A stretch of 64,000 bases of DNA from an uncultured Eubacterium sp. (GTDB lineage Bacteria > Bacillota > Clostridia > Lachnospirales > Lachnospiraceae): the NCBI GenBank assembly GCA_934320655.1, contig CAKRFN010000004.1:1-64000 (forward strand), read 5' to 3'. Positions 19,074 through 28,165 of the stretch are shown here, in pieces (the stretch's first letter is position 1; each line of letters opens with the position of its first letter). The notes below the pieces were generated by a model, which saw only the letters and a program-made list of their open reading frames with translations, made no database searches and was not told the DNA's origin. A program made the translations under genes and the position numbers.

Positions 19074-20141
19074 ATGAAAGAAAGTAAAATAAATTGTATT
19101 GAAGGGTTAAGAACGATAGGTTGGATAGGGGTGTTTCTTTGTCATTTTAAAGGAGCATTTTTCCCAAACAGAACATGTTGGTTGGATATGACACCGATTC
19201 GGTTTATTTATTCAGGAAATGCATATGTTAGGTTATTATTTGTTATTTCTGGCTTTGTGTTATGCTATAAATATTTTGTGAAAGAATGTTATGATAATGT
19301 ATTAGGAGATGTAGTTAAGAGATATTTTAGATTGATGCCTCCGATATTATGTGCAGAAATAGTTGTTTATTTTTTGATGAAATTTAATTTTATGAAAAAT
19401 GTGGAAGCAGCATCTATTATTGGTTCTCAAGATTTTCTGGGAATATTTAATACATTTTCGCCTAATGTAATAGAATGCTTGAAAGAAGCGCTGGTTAAAA
19501 CATATTTAAAGGGTGCGAGTGCATATATTGGACCATTGTGGTCTATAGTGTATGAATATTTAGGCGCATTATTAATTCTTGCAGTAGTATACATTTTCAA
19601 GAAAAGTCCCTGGAGATGGTTGTTTTATATCATATTTATGAGTGCATTTGCAGGATATTATAATTATTTTGTTTTAGGAATGATAATTGCAGATTTATAT
19701 GTAAATACCAATTTGAATGAAATAATTAAGAAAAGACCATTTTTTCAATTTTGTATGATTTTAGGTGGATATTTGATGCTTAGCATGATCAATATTAATG
19801 ATCAGGAAAAATATACTCGTGTAGTATTTGCAGTTGGAATTGTATTATTTATGCTTGGAATTTTATCATCTAATCTGATGGAACGTTTGCTTGGAAATCG
19901 ATTGATGGTAAAAGGGGGAAAATTAGCGTATACAGCATATATTGTTCATTGGCCTATAGTAGAAACTATTTCTTGTGGATTGTTTTTGAGCTTTTATAAT
20001 AAAATTGAGTATAATGTTTTGGTATTATTGATTTTGATAATTACATTTTTGGTGATAATTTTTGTCGCAAATATTTTTGCTACTTATATAGAACCAATAG
20101 GTGCTGATATTGCAAAAAAATTGACAGATGATAGAATATGA
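19074..20141 (+). CDS. Acyltransferase family 3 (OafA-like) membrane protein
   Basis: A 355-residue protein with about ten hydrophobic helices and the OafA-type N-terminus INCIEGLRTIGWIGVFLCHF, including the family R...H pair. Later motifs include RLLFVISGFVLCY and TAYIVHWPIVE. It should transfer an acetyl or other acyl group to a sugar during or after export. It lies 21 nt after the first acyltransferase with an AGAGGA ribosome site, so the two are probably co-expressed and may modify different positions. Confidence 0.8.
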   Translation: MKESKINCIEGLRTIGWIGVFLCHFKGAFFPNRTCWLDMTPIRFIYSGNAYVRLLFVISGFVLCYKYFVKECYDNVLGDVVKRYFRLMPPILCAEIVVYFLMKFNFMKNVEAASIIGSQDFLGIFNTFSPNVIECLKEALVKTYLKGASAYIGPLWSIVYEYLGALLILAVVYIFKKSPWRWLFYIIFMSAFAGYYNYFVLGMIIADLYVNTNLNEIIKKRPFFQFCMILGGYLMLSMININDQEKYTRVVFAVGIVLFMLGILSSNLMERLLGNRLMVKGGKLAYTAYIVHWPIVETISCGLFLSFYNKIEYNVLVLLILIITFLVIIFVANIFATYIEPIGADIAKKLTDDRI

Positions 20142-20192
20142 TAAAATATTAATAATAGTTGATAGGTAAGATAAAAAACAGATGTTTATTTT

Positions 20193-20297
20193 ATGAATAG
20201 AAAAATATTTAGTAAGTGTTATATATGTGGAAATGAGTGGCGTTTGCATCATTTACCAGGGTATAAAGCGAGTGAATATTCAATATGTGTAGAATAA
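20193..20297 (+). pseudogene. Possible 34-codon gene remnant with CxxC motif
   Basis: This short frame encodes 34 residues containing KCYICGNEWRLHHLPGY. The Cys-x-x-Cys start and basic tail resemble the N-terminal zinc-binding segment of some SAM methyltransferases found in polysaccharide loci. No good ribosome site precedes it, and the frame stops before any catalytic domain could follow. It fills most of the gap between an acyltransferase and the heptose genes, so a truncated and eroded gene is the likeliest reading. A chance frame is the alternative. Confidence 0.3.
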
Positions 20298-20320
20298 AAT
20301 AAGTGATGGAGTATGCAAAT

Positions 20321-21616
20321 ATGAAAACAGTAATTATGGCAGGGGGAAAAGGCACACGTATTTCTTCCGTAGCAAGTGATATTCCGAAACCTATGATTAA
20401 AATAGAGGGAAAACCAGTATTGGAATACGAAATTGAATGTTTACGAGATCAGGGATTTAAAGATATAATTATTACGGTGAGTCATCTTGGAAATATTATC
20501 ATGGATTATTTTGGAGATGGATCTGCAGTTTCGCCAGTGACTCAAAAGCCATTCGGAGTACATATCGAATATTATTTTGAAGAGCAGCCGCTGGGAAATG
20601 CCGGAGCATTATTTCAAATCAAAGATAAACTGGATTCGGATTTTCTTTTATTAAATGCAGACGCTATGTTTGATGTAGATTTTAATCGTTTTGTGGCATT
20701 TCATAAGTCACATGGAGGATTGGTTACGTTATTTACACATCCGAACAGTCATCCTTATGACAGTGGAGTACTGATTGCAGATGCAAATGGTGCAGTGGAG
20801 CGTTGGCTGACGAAGGAAGACGATAGACCAAAATATTACAGGAATTGTATCAATGCTGGGTTACATGTGTTAAGTCCGAAATTGTTGGCACAGGAAATTG
20901 ATACGCCAAAGATCGATTTGGACAGGCAGTTATTGAAACCACTTGCTGGAACAGGAAAAATGTTTTGCTATAATAGTCCGGAGTATGTAAAAGATATGGG
21001 AACTCCAGAAAGATATTATTCGGTTTGTGAAGATTTTAAAGCTGGAAGAGTAAAAGGAAAGAATCTCACGAACAAACAAAGAGCGGTATTTTTGGACAGA
21101 GATGGCACAATTAATAAATATGTAGGTTTTTTGAGAAATATCGATGAGTTTGAACTTCTGGATGGTGTGGCAGATGCGATAAAGAAAATTAATGCCTCTG
21201 GATACCTTGCCATTGTAGTTACCAATCAGCCGGTGATTGCTCGTGGAGAAGTTAGTTTCGAGGAACTGCAGGAGATACATAATAAAATGGAAACGCTGTT
21301 GGGAGAACAAGGAGCTTATGTGGATGCAATTTATTTTTGTCCACATCATCCACACAGGGGTTATGTAGGGGAAAGAGTGGAACTCAAAATAGATTGTGAT
21401 TGCAGAAAACCAAAATCGGGAATGTTATTGCAGGCAGCAAAAGATTTTAATGTTGATTTAAAGAACTCGTGGATGATCGGAGATGGTGAGAATGATATTC
21501 TGGCAGGAAAAAATGCAGGATGTCATACGGCATTGATTCAGTCAGGGCAAGAGGAATATGGGCAGGAAGTGTCAGTTACTACATTAGACGCGTTTGTAAA
21601 TGATTATATTAAATAA
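20321..21616 (+). CDS. HddC-GmhB fusion: heptose-1-phosphate guanylyltransferase and heptose-1,7-bisphosphate 7-phosphatase
   Basis: A 431-residue two-domain enzyme. Residues 1-235 are an NTP transferase (TVIMAGGKGTRISSV, IPKPMIKIEGKPVLE, LLLNADAMFDV) like HddC, which forms GDP-heptose. Residues about 255-431 are a GmhB-type HAD phosphatase: VFLDRDGTINKYVG, VVTNQP, the zinc-loop CPHHPH with a later CDCRKPKSGM, and MIGDGENDI. It would thus catalyse two steps of GDP-D-glycero-D-manno-heptose synthesis. The ATG at 20321 is preferred because GGAG is 9 nt upstream. gmhA follows 10 nt later and the kinase hddA is 12 kb upstream. Confidence 0.85.
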   Translation: MKTVIMAGGKGTRISSVASDIPKPMIKIEGKPVLEYEIECLRDQGFKDIIITVSHLGNIIMDYFGDGSAVSPVTQKPFGVHIEYYFEEQPLGNAGALFQIKDKLDSDFLLLNADAMFDVDFNRFVAFHKSHGGLVTLFTHPNSHPYDSGVLIADANGAVERWLTKEDDRPKYYRNCINAGLHVLSPKLLAQEIDTPKIDLDRQLLKPLAGTGKMFCYNSPEYVKDMGTPERYYSVCEDFKAGRVKGKNLTNKQRAVFLDRDGTINKYVGFLRNIDEFELLDGVADAIKKINASGYLAIVVTNQPVIARGEVSFEELQEIHNKMETLLGEQGAYVDAIYFCPHHPHRGYVGERVELKIDCDCRKPKSGMLLQAAKDFNVDLKNSWMIGDGENDILAGKNAGCHTALIQSGQEEYGQEVSVTTLDAFVNDYIK

Positions 21617-21626
21617 AGGAGATGGA

Positions 21627-22274
21627 ATGAATAATAGTAGTGAAAACAAACAAATAAAAGCATTGCTATCACGATATCCCGAATTAAGTGGTGTACAGGA
21701 TAATATTATGGAAGCATATAAGGTGATGGAGCAATCATATGTAAACGGAGGAAAACTACTGGTAGCAGGAAATGGAGGATCGGCAGCGGATGCGGAGCAT
21801 ATTGTTGGAGAACTCATGAAAGGATTTAAACTTCCGAGAAAACCAGAGCGGGAATTTGTCGATAAGCTGATGAAAGTCGACGCAGAGATGGGATGTGTTT
21901 TGGCAGAAAATCTTCAAGGAGCATTACCGGCTATTGCCTTGGATGGACAGCTGGCGCTTTCCACAGCTTATATGAATGATTGCGAACCACTGTTATGTTT
22001 TGCACAGCAGGTTAATGGCTATGGAACTGAAAATGATGTATTTCTAGGTATTTCTACAAGTGGAAATAGCAAAAATGTTTTGTATGCTGCGGTTACAGCT
22101 CATGCGAAAGGTATGAAAGTAATTGGTTTGACTGGACAGAAAGATAGTGCATTGAGTAGGATGAGTGATGCATGTATACAGGTTCCACAGACGGAAACAT
22201 ATATGATTCAGGAGTTGCATTTACCGGTTTATCATTGTTTGTGTTTAATGTTGGAGGAGCGGTTTTGGGGTTAA
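21627..22274 (+). CDS. gmhA: Sedoheptulose 7-phosphate isomerase
   Basis: A 215-residue SIS-domain isomerase converting sedoheptulose 7-phosphate to D-glycero-D-manno-heptose 7-phosphate, the first committed step of heptose activation. AGNGGSAADAEHIVGEL is the GmhA substrate loop, followed by FKLPRKPE; LGISTSGNSKNV is the sugar-phosphate binding SIS motif, and ELHLPVYH near the end carries a conserved Glu and His. AAAGGAGA precedes the ATG at 21627. Paired with the HddC-GmhB fusion just upstream and hddA, it completes the GDP-heptose route. Confidence 0.88.
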   Translation: MNNSSENKQIKALLSRYPELSGVQDNIMEAYKVMEQSYVNGGKLLVAGNGGSAADAEHIVGELMKGFKLPRKPEREFVDKLMKVDAEMGCVLAENLQGALPAIALDGQLALSTAYMNDCEPLLCFAQQVNGYGTENDVFLGISTSGNSKNVLYAAVTAHAKGMKVIGLTGQKDSALSRMSDACIQVPQTETYMIQELHLPVYHCLCLMLEERFWG

Positions 22275-22526
22275 TTACAGGATTTGGTGTAGTTATAGGG
22301 GCGGCGATCTGCGCTGAAAGAAGGATGCATTTTGTCATTGTTGAATAACTACCGACTGTTGTCGAAAGTATGGAATAATCAATAGGGCGGAAAAGTTGCT
22401 GTAAAAAAACAGTATGTAAAGATAGACAGTAGAAAAGAAACGGAGAATTTAATCTGCGGTAAAGATGCCGTAGGAGAGAACTGTAATTTGACGCATGACA
22501 GTCAGTCAGACAAGGGGGCAAATGAA

Positions 22527-23423
22527 ATGAAAGGCATTATATTAGCTGGAGGATCCGGCACGAGGTTATATCCATTGACAAAAGTAACAAGTAAGCAGTT
22601 GCTGCCAATCTATGATAAACCGATGATTTATTATCCGATGTCAGTATTGATGAATGCAGGCATTCGGGATATCCTTATTATTTCTACCCCGCAGGATACA
22701 CCGAGATTTGAAAATCTGTTAGGGGATGGACACCAGTTTGGCGTACATTTATCTTATGCGGTACAGCCGTCTCCGGATGGCTTGGCACAGGCATTTATTA
22801 TTGGCAGGGATTTTATCGGAGATGATAGTGTCGCAATGGTTTTGGGTGACAATATCTTTGCGGGGCATGGTTTGAATAAGCGATTGCAGACTGCTGTACA
22901 GAATGCGGAGGAAGGTAAAGGTGCAACCATTTTTGGGTATTATGTTGATGACCCGGAGCGCTTCGGTATCGTTGAGTTTGATAAGGATGGGAAAGCGGTT
23001 TCCATTGAAGAAAAGCCGGAGAACCCGAAGAGCAATTATTGCGTGACAGGGTTATATTTTTATGATAATCAGGTTGTGGAATATGCGGAGAGTCTGGTGC
23101 CGTCTGCCCGTGGAGAATTGGAAATCACGGATCTGAACCGGATTTATCTGGAGAAGGGTTTTTTAAATGTGGAACTTCTTGGACAGGGCTTTACGTGGCT
23201 GGATACAGGAACACATGAGAGTCTGGTGGAGGCAACAAATTTTGTGAAGACGGTGGAACAGCACCAGCATCGCAAGATCGGTTGTCTGGAGGAGATTGCT
23301 TATCTGAATGGCTGGATCAGTAAGGCTGATCTGATGGAAGAGTATGAAGTCATGAAGAAGAATGAGTATGGTCAATATCTGAAAGCTGTTATGGATGGTA
23401 AGTACCAGGAGAAGCTTTATTAA
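22527..23423 (+). CDS. rfbA: Glucose-1-phosphate thymidylyltransferase
   Basis: A 298-residue RmlA enzyme making dTDP-glucose from dTTP and glucose 1-phosphate. It shows IILAGGSGTRLYPLT, SKQLLPIYDKPMIYYP, VLGDNIFAG (metal Asp) and TWLDTGTHESL, all diagnostic of RmlA, and has the family's normal length. The ATG at 22527 has AAGGGGG 8 nt upstream; an in-frame TTG at 22488 is less likely. A 252-bp untranslated gap separates it from gmhA and probably holds a promoter that I could not define. It begins the dTDP-rhamnose block. Confidence 0.93.
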   Translation: MKGIILAGGSGTRLYPLTKVTSKQLLPIYDKPMIYYPMSVLMNAGIRDILIISTPQDTPRFENLLGDGHQFGVHLSYAVQPSPDGLAQAFIIGRDFIGDDSVAMVLGDNIFAGHGLNKRLQTAVQNAEEGKGATIFGYYVDDPERFGIVEFDKDGKAVSIEEKPENPKSNYCVTGLYFYDNQVVEYAESLVPSARGELEITDLNRIYLEKGFLNVELLGQGFTWLDTGTHESLVEATNFVKTVEQHQHRKIGCLEEIAYLNGWISKADLMEEYEVMKKNEYGQYLKAVMDGKYQEKLY

Positions 23424-23455
23424 ATCTGATACATAGGATATAAAGGAGTTAGAAC

Positions 23456-24475
23456 ATGAATATTATTGTAACCGGTGGAGCGGGATTTATTGGAAGTAAT
23501 TTTATTTTTCATATGTTAGACAAGTATCCGGATTATCGGATCGTTTGTCTTGACAAGCTGACGTATGCAGGAAATCTGTCTACTTTGGCACCTGTTATGG
23601 AGAACCCTAATTTTCGTTTTGTGAAGGATGATATTTGTGACAGGGCTGCTGTCAACAAGTTATTTGAGGAGGAACATCCGGACATTGTGGTTAATTTTGC
23701 GGCGGAGTCGCATGTGGATCGTTCCATTGAGGATCCCGGCGTTTTTTTGCAGACAAATATTATTGGTACTGCTACATTGATGGATGCTTGCCGCAAATAT
23801 GGAATCAAGAGATATCATCAGGTTTCTACGGATGAGGTATATGGAGATCTTCCATTAGATCGACCGGATCTTTTCTTCACAGAAGAGACACCGATTCATA
23901 CGAGTTCACCGTATAGCAGTTCCAAGGCATCCGCAGATTTGCTGGTGTTGGCATATCATCGAACCTATGGTTTGCCGGTTACGATCAGCCGTTGTTCAAA
24001 TAATTACGGACCGTATCATTTCCCGGAGAAGCTGATTCCACTGATGATCGCAAATGCTTTAGCTGACAAGCCTCTTCCGGTTTATGGAGAAGGGTTAAAT
24101 GTGCGTGATTGGTTATATGTTGAGGATCATTGTAAGGCGATTGACCTCATTATTCACAATGGACGTGTCGGCGAAGTCTATAATGTCGGTGGGCATAATG
24201 AGAAACAGAATATCGAGATTGTTAAGATCATTTGTAGGGAGCTTGGAAAGCCAGAGAGTCTGATCACACATGTTGGTGATCGTAAGGGACATGATATGCG
24301 GTATGCAATTGATCCGACAAAAATTCATAATGAGTTAGGCTGGTTGCCGGAGACTAAGTTTGAGGATGGGATCAAGAAGACAATCCAGTGGTATCTGGAC
24401 AATCGTGAGTGGTGGGAGACTATCATCAGTGGTGAGTATCAGAATTATTATAAAAAGATGTATGGAGATCGATAA
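23456..24475 (+). CDS. rfbB: dTDP-glucose 4,6-dehydratase
   Basis: A 339-residue short-chain dehydrogenase/reductase. IVTGGAGFIGSNF binds NAD, and VSTDEVYGDL and SPYSSSKASADLLV supply the catalytic Asp/Glu pair and the Tyr-x3-Lys. It dehydrates dTDP-glucose to dTDP-4-keto-6-deoxyglucose. AAAGGAG lies 7-8 nt before the ATG. Gene order rfbA-B-D-C with short gaps indicates a single transcript for dTDP-L-rhamnose supply. Confidence 0.93.
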   Translation: MNIIVTGGAGFIGSNFIFHMLDKYPDYRIVCLDKLTYAGNLSTLAPVMENPNFRFVKDDICDRAAVNKLFEEEHPDIVVNFAAESHVDRSIEDPGVFLQTNIIGTATLMDACRKYGIKRYHQVSTDEVYGDLPLDRPDLFFTEETPIHTSSPYSSSKASADLLVLAYHRTYGLPVTISRCSNNYGPYHFPEKLIPLMIANALADKPLPVYGEGLNVRDWLYVEDHCKAIDLIIHNGRVGEVYNVGGHNEKQNIEIVKIICRELGKPESLITHVGDRKGHDMRYAIDPTKIHNELGWLPETKFEDGIKKTIQWYLDNREWWETIISGEYQNYYKKMYGDR

Positions 24476-24477
24476 AA

Positions 24478-25395
24478 ATGAAGTTTTTAGTGACAGGAGT
24501 ATGTGGACAGCTTGGACATGACGTTATGAATGAGCTGATGAAACGTGGGTACGAAGGTGTAGGATCAGACATACAGGATATATATAGTGGTGTAGATGAT
24601 GGATCGGATGTCGTGAGCGCGCCGTATGTTTCTATGGATATTACGGATCATGACGTTGTGTTGCAAGCGATTGCGGAGATAAAGCCGGATGCGGTTATTC
24701 ATTGCGCGGCATGGACAGCGGTAGATATGGCGGAGGATGATGATAAGGTGGCAAAGGTGCGTGCCATCAATGCTGGTGGAACGCAAAATATCGCGGATGC
24801 ATGTAAGCTGCTGGATTGCAAGATGACCTATATCAGCACAGATTATGTGTTTAGCGGACAGGGAACTGAGGCTTGGAAGCCTGACTGCAAAGATTACCAA
24901 CCGCTCAATGTATATGGACAGACCAAATTGGAGGGTGAACAGGCGGTTAGTCGTACATTAGATAAGTATTTTATTGTGCGTATCGCATGGGTTTTTGGAG
25001 TAAATGGCAAGAACTTTATTAAGACGATGCTTTCTGTTGGTAAGACGCATGATAGTGTTCGTGTGGTGAATGATCAGATTGGGACGCCTACTTATACATA
25101 TGATCTTGCCAGATTATTGGTTGATATGAATGAGACGGAAAAGTATGGCTATTACCATGCAACGAATGAGGGCGGATATATCAGCTGGTATGATTTTGCA
25201 AAGGAAATTTATCGTCAGGCGGGATATGCGACAGAAGTGATTCCGGTTACCACACAAGAGTACGGATTAAGTAAGGCAGCGCGTCCGTTCAATAGCAGAT
25301 TGGACAAGAGTAAGCTGATGGAAAACGGATTTACACCGTTACCGAGTTGGCAGGATGCGTTAAGCAGATATCTGAAAGAAATTAAGAATAGATAA
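24478..25395 (+). CDS. rfbD: dTDP-4-dehydrorhamnose reductase
   Basis: A 305-residue RmlD enzyme, the last step to dTDP-L-rhamnose. FLVTGVCGQLGHDV binds the nicotinamide cofactor, TYISTDYVFSG is the Ser/Thr-Asp region, and VYGQTKLEGEQ contains the catalytic Tyr-x3-Lys. RIAWVFGVNGKNF and NDQIGTPTYTYDLA are also family motifs. It starts 2 nt after the rfbB stop, implying translational coupling. Confidence 0.92.
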   Translation: MKFLVTGVCGQLGHDVMNELMKRGYEGVGSDIQDIYSGVDDGSDVVSAPYVSMDITDHDVVLQAIAEIKPDAVIHCAAWTAVDMAEDDDKVAKVRAINAGGTQNIADACKLLDCKMTYISTDYVFSGQGTEAWKPDCKDYQPLNVYGQTKLEGEQAVSRTLDKYFIVRIAWVFGVNGKNFIKTMLSVGKTHDSVRVVNDQIGTPTYTYDLARLLVDMNETEKYGYYHATNEGGYISWYDFAKEIYRQAGYATEVIPVTTQEYGLSKAARPFNSRLDKSKLMENGFTPLPSWQDALSRYLKEIKNR

Positions 25396-25409
25396 AGAGG
25401 TCAGTGAAA

Positions 25410-26003
25410 ATGGGTCAGATTAAAGTTGAAAAGAATGCTGGTGGAATTGAAGGGTTATGCGTGATCGAACCTACAGTGCATGGGGATGCCCGTGGATATT
25501 TTGTTGAGACTTATAATCAGAAAGATATGGAGGAGGCCGGTATCCATGTGAACTTTGTACAGGATAATCAGTCTATGTCGACGAAGGGCGTACTTCGCGG
25601 ATTACATTTCCAGAAGCAGTACCCACAATGTAAGCTGGTACGTGTAGTACGAGGCAGAGTATTTGATGTAGCAGTTGATCTGAGGCATAATTCTGAAACA
25701 TATGGAAAATGGTATGGAGTTATTCTTTCGGCTGAGAATAAGAAGCAGTTTTTGATTCCAGAGGGGTTTGCTCATGGTTTTTTGGTTTTGAGTAATGAAG
25801 CCGAGTTCTGCTATAAGGTTAATGATTTCTGGCATCCGAATGATGAAGGAGGATTGGCATGGAATGATCCTGAGATTGGGATTGTGTGGCCTGGTGTAAT
25901 AGGAGATTATCCGGGAAGTGCATCAGCAGAAGGGTATATGCTAGAAGATGGCACGAAACTTAATTTGAGTGACAAAGATCAGAAGTGGGATGGAATAGAA
26001 TGA
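25410..26003 (+). CDS. rfbC: dTDP-4-dehydrorhamnose 3,5-epimerase
   Basis: A 197-residue cupin epimerase. DNQSMSTKGVLRGLHFQ and VRGRVFDVAVDLR are characteristic, with the catalytic His in the LHFQ region and a second conserved His in IPEGFAHGF. It epimerises C3 and C5 of the keto sugar before RfbD reduction. The ATG at 25410 is chosen over a GTG at 25404, with GAGG 9 nt upstream. It completes a full rhamnose set. Confidence 0.92.
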   Translation: MGQIKVEKNAGGIEGLCVIEPTVHGDARGYFVETYNQKDMEEAGIHVNFVQDNQSMSTKGVLRGLHFQKQYPQCKLVRVVRGRVFDVAVDLRHNSETYGKWYGVILSAENKKQFLIPEGFAHGFLVLSNEAEFCYKVNDFWHPNDEGGLAWNDPEIGIVWPGVIGDYPGSASAEGYMLEDGTKLNLSDKDQKWDGIE

Positions 26004-26037
26004 TTGCAATAGAATTTAGTAAATAGAGGAAGAAAAA

Positions 26038-26676
26038 ATGTCATATTCAGATTCAGATATGAACAAAAAGCTGTTGATCATCGGGGCAAGCGGACATGGA
26101 AAGGTAATTGCGGATATTGCTTTAAGCATGGGAAAATATCGGGAAATTGCGTTTGTGGATGATGACGAGAGTATTAAGGAATGCATGGGCTTTCCGGTTC
26201 TTGGGTGTACGCAGGAACTGGAAAGCTTTGTTGCGAATTATGAGATGATCGTTGCGATTGGAAATGCACAGATCCGGCAGCGTATCATGGATCAAATAGG
26301 TGCAGTGCATGGGATCGTGGCGACATTGATTCATCCGCAGGCGGTAATTTCTAAGTTCGCGAAAATCGGTGAGGGAACGGTTGTTATGCCGGGGGCTGTA
26401 ATCAATGCGGATGCCGTGGTAGGCAGAGGCTGTATTATCAATACGGCGGCAACAGTGGATCATGAATGCCGGATCAGTGATTATGTGCATATTTCGGTAG
26501 GAGCACATTTAGCCGGTTCTGTTGTCATTGGCGAGAGAACATGGATCGGGATCGGTGCGGTCGTGAGTAATAATTTGGCTATTTGTGCTGATTGTATGAT
26601 CGGAGCTGGCGCAGTAGTTGTGGATGAGCTCTCCGTACCGGGAACATATATGGGTATACCGGCAAGGTTGAAGTAA
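26038..26676 (+). CDS. PglD/NeuD-like sugar O- or N-acetyltransferase
   Basis: A 212-residue left-handed beta-helix acetyltransferase. The N-terminal Rossmann-like part KLLIIGASGHGKVIADIA binds the sugar nucleotide in PglD. Hexapeptide repeats from about residue 100 onward include TVDHECRISDYVHISVGAHL, where the His is the proposed catalytic base, and GIPARL closes the domain. Known members acetylate UDP-4-amino sugars or sialic acids. The following GT4 gene resembles PglA, hinting at a bacillosamine-type sugar, but no aminotransferase or dehydratase for that route is seen here. An AGAGGAAG site precedes the ATG. Confidence 0.8.
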   Translation: MSYSDSDMNKKLLIIGASGHGKVIADIALSMGKYREIAFVDDDESIKECMGFPVLGCTQELESFVANYEMIVAIGNAQIRQRIMDQIGAVHGIVATLIHPQAVISKFAKIGEGTVVMPGAVINADAVVGRGCIINTAATVDHECRISDYVHISVGAHLAGSVVIGERTWIGIGAVVSNNLAICADCMIGAGAVVVDELSVPGTYMGIPARLK

Positions 26677-26692
26677 ATACATAGAGGAATAT

Positions 26693-27796
26693 ATGCGATA
26701 TTTAATATTAGCGAATAATTCCGGAGGGTTATACCGTTTTCGAAAAGAATTGATGGCGCGGTTGATTGATGATAGCCATGAAGTATATGCTGTGACTCCG
26801 TTTGATGAATCAATAGATGAACTTCAAGCAATGGGAGTGAATTTGATTGAACAGCATATGAACCGGCGCGGTACAAATCCGTTGCAGGAAGCAAAGTTAC
26901 TCTTGGGTTATTATAAAATTTTAAAGAAAATAAGTCCGGATATAGTTATTACTTATACAATAAAACCGGGGATTTATGGTGGTTTGTTATCACGGTGGAT
27001 GAATATTCCATATGCAGTTAACGTTACAGGTCTGGGTACTGCATTTCAAAAGCAGGGAATGTTTCGGGCGGTCATTGTAGGACTGTGGAGAACTGCCTTA
27101 AAATCGGCAAAGTGCGTATTTTTTGAAAATAAGGAAAATGCACAAACCTTTGTAAATTATGGGATTGTGAAAAGAGACAGAACGCATGTGTTGCATGGGG
27201 CAGGAGTTAATCTAGAGGAATTTTCATTTGCGGAATATCCACAGGAAGAATCTACAAGTACAAGCCGATTTCTGTTTGTTGGTCGTGTGATGAAAGAGAA
27301 AGGTATTGACGAGCTACTGGCAGCAATGGAGCGGTTGTGCAAGGCTGGGTATAACGCCAAGCTGGATATTGTGGGCTGGTGCGAGGAGGATTATGGGCAG
27401 AGCATCGAGAATCTTCAGAAGCGTGGCTTGGTAGAGTTTCATGGTTTTCAGATAGATGTAAAGCCGTTTATCAAAGTTGCACATGCTTTTGTATTACCGT
27501 CTTATCACGAGGGGATGGCAAATACACTGTTGGAAGCAGCGGCAATGGGGCGGCCGTTAATTACGAGTGCAATTCATGGTTGCATGGAAGCTGTAGTAGA
27601 TGGTGAGACCGGATTTCTGTGTACAGTGCAGGATACGGATTCATTGACAAAACAACTGGAGCGGTTTATTGATCTGCCATATGAACAGAAACGGCAAATG
27701 GGGGAAAAATCACATGAGCATGTGGCGAAATACTTTGACAAAGCTAAGGTTGTGGAAGAAACAGTTGAAGTATTGTATAATAAGAATATATATTAA
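26693..27796 (+). CDS. GT4 family glycosyltransferase, PglA-like
   Basis: A 367-residue GT-B glycosyltransferase. The N-terminal half has YLILANNSGGLYRFRKELM and ITYTIKPGIYGG; the C-terminal half has RFLFVGRVMKEKGIDELL and the donor-binding Glu motif VLPSYHEGMANTLLEAAAMG. This matches the PglA/Cap1E group that adds the second sugar to an undecaprenyl-linked amino sugar. AGAGGA lies just before the ATG. It is the last polysaccharide gene, followed by a terminator at 27871-27908. Confidence 0.85.
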   Translation: MRYLILANNSGGLYRFRKELMARLIDDSHEVYAVTPFDESIDELQAMGVNLIEQHMNRRGTNPLQEAKLLLGYYKILKKISPDIVITYTIKPGIYGGLLSRWMNIPYAVNVTGLGTAFQKQGMFRAVIVGLWRTALKSAKCVFFENKENAQTFVNYGIVKRDRTHVLHGAGVNLEEFSFAEYPQEESTSTSRFLFVGRVMKEKGIDELLAAMERLCKAGYNAKLDIVGWCEEDYGQSIENLQKRGLVEFHGFQIDVKPFIKVAHAFVLPSYHEGMANTLLEAAAMGRPLITSAIHGCMEAVVDGETGFLCTVQDTDSLTKQLERFIDLPYEQKRQMGEKSHEHVAKYFDKAKVVEETVEVLYNKNIY

Positions 27797-27870
27797 GTAT
27801 ATATAGCTCAGAACCGGAGACTCAGATAAAGGGGAAAAGATAGTTAGTATCAATCGAATAATGGTAAAGG

Positions 27871-27908
27871 AAAGCAGAACTCTTGGTAGAAAGGGGGCTG
27901 CTTTTTTG
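27871..27908 (+). terminator. Intrinsic terminator closing the polysaccharide locus
   Basis: AAAGCAG (27871-27877) pairs with CTGCTTT (27898-27904), with extra internal pairing CTCTT/AAGGG, followed by a run of six T (27903-27908). It is about 75 bp beyond the last glycosyltransferase. Confidence 0.65.
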
Positions 27909-27975
27909 TTGTGTGAGGTGCTGAAATAGCAGTAATAGATACGAAGAAATTGTTGATGGCAGGATTGTGTATAGA

Positions 27976-28030
27976 GGTCGAAAATTGTCGGAAAGTATCG
28001 ATGGATATAGTGAAAGTGGGGGATTATAAT
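27976..28030 (+). promoter_or_regulatory. Promoter with tandem Spo0A-box-like repeats (copy 1)
   Basis: GGTCGAAA (from 27976) and TGTCGGAA (from 27987) form tandem boxes whose TCG cores are 10 bp apart, as for a Spo0A dimer on TGTCGAA-type boxes. TATAAT is at 28025-28030, 47 bp from the first core T at 27978. The -35 position reads TGGATA, so activator dependence is likely. The same architecture recurs at 33844-33898 and 35405-35459. It should transcribe the 1372-residue gene with a leader of about 130 nt. Confidence 0.7.
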
Positions 28031-28063
28031 AAAAATAAGGAATACAGCAATAAGCGGTAATAC

Positions 28064-28086
28064 ACATGCATTTAATAAGTGCATGT
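28064..28086 (+). other. Hairpin in the leader of the large ATPase gene
   Basis: ACATGCATTT and AAGTGCATGT form a 10-bp stem (one G-T pair) around a 3-nt loop, inside the predicted 5' leader. No T tract follows, so it is not a terminator; it may affect mRNA stability. Confidence 0.45.
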
Positions 28087-28165
28087 CAAGAGGAATGTAA
28101 ATCTTGTTATTAGAATGATGATAAGAATATCGGAGATCTAGGGTTGGAGCATGGGAGGAAATGAG

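Noticed and set aside
22351..22370. CCGA/TCGA pair 10 bp apart (CCGACTGTTGTCGAAAG) ahead of rfbA as a fourth Spo0A-type promoter
   Set aside because: The first box is poor and no TATAAT-like sequence lies 47 bp downstream, unlike the three accepted copies.
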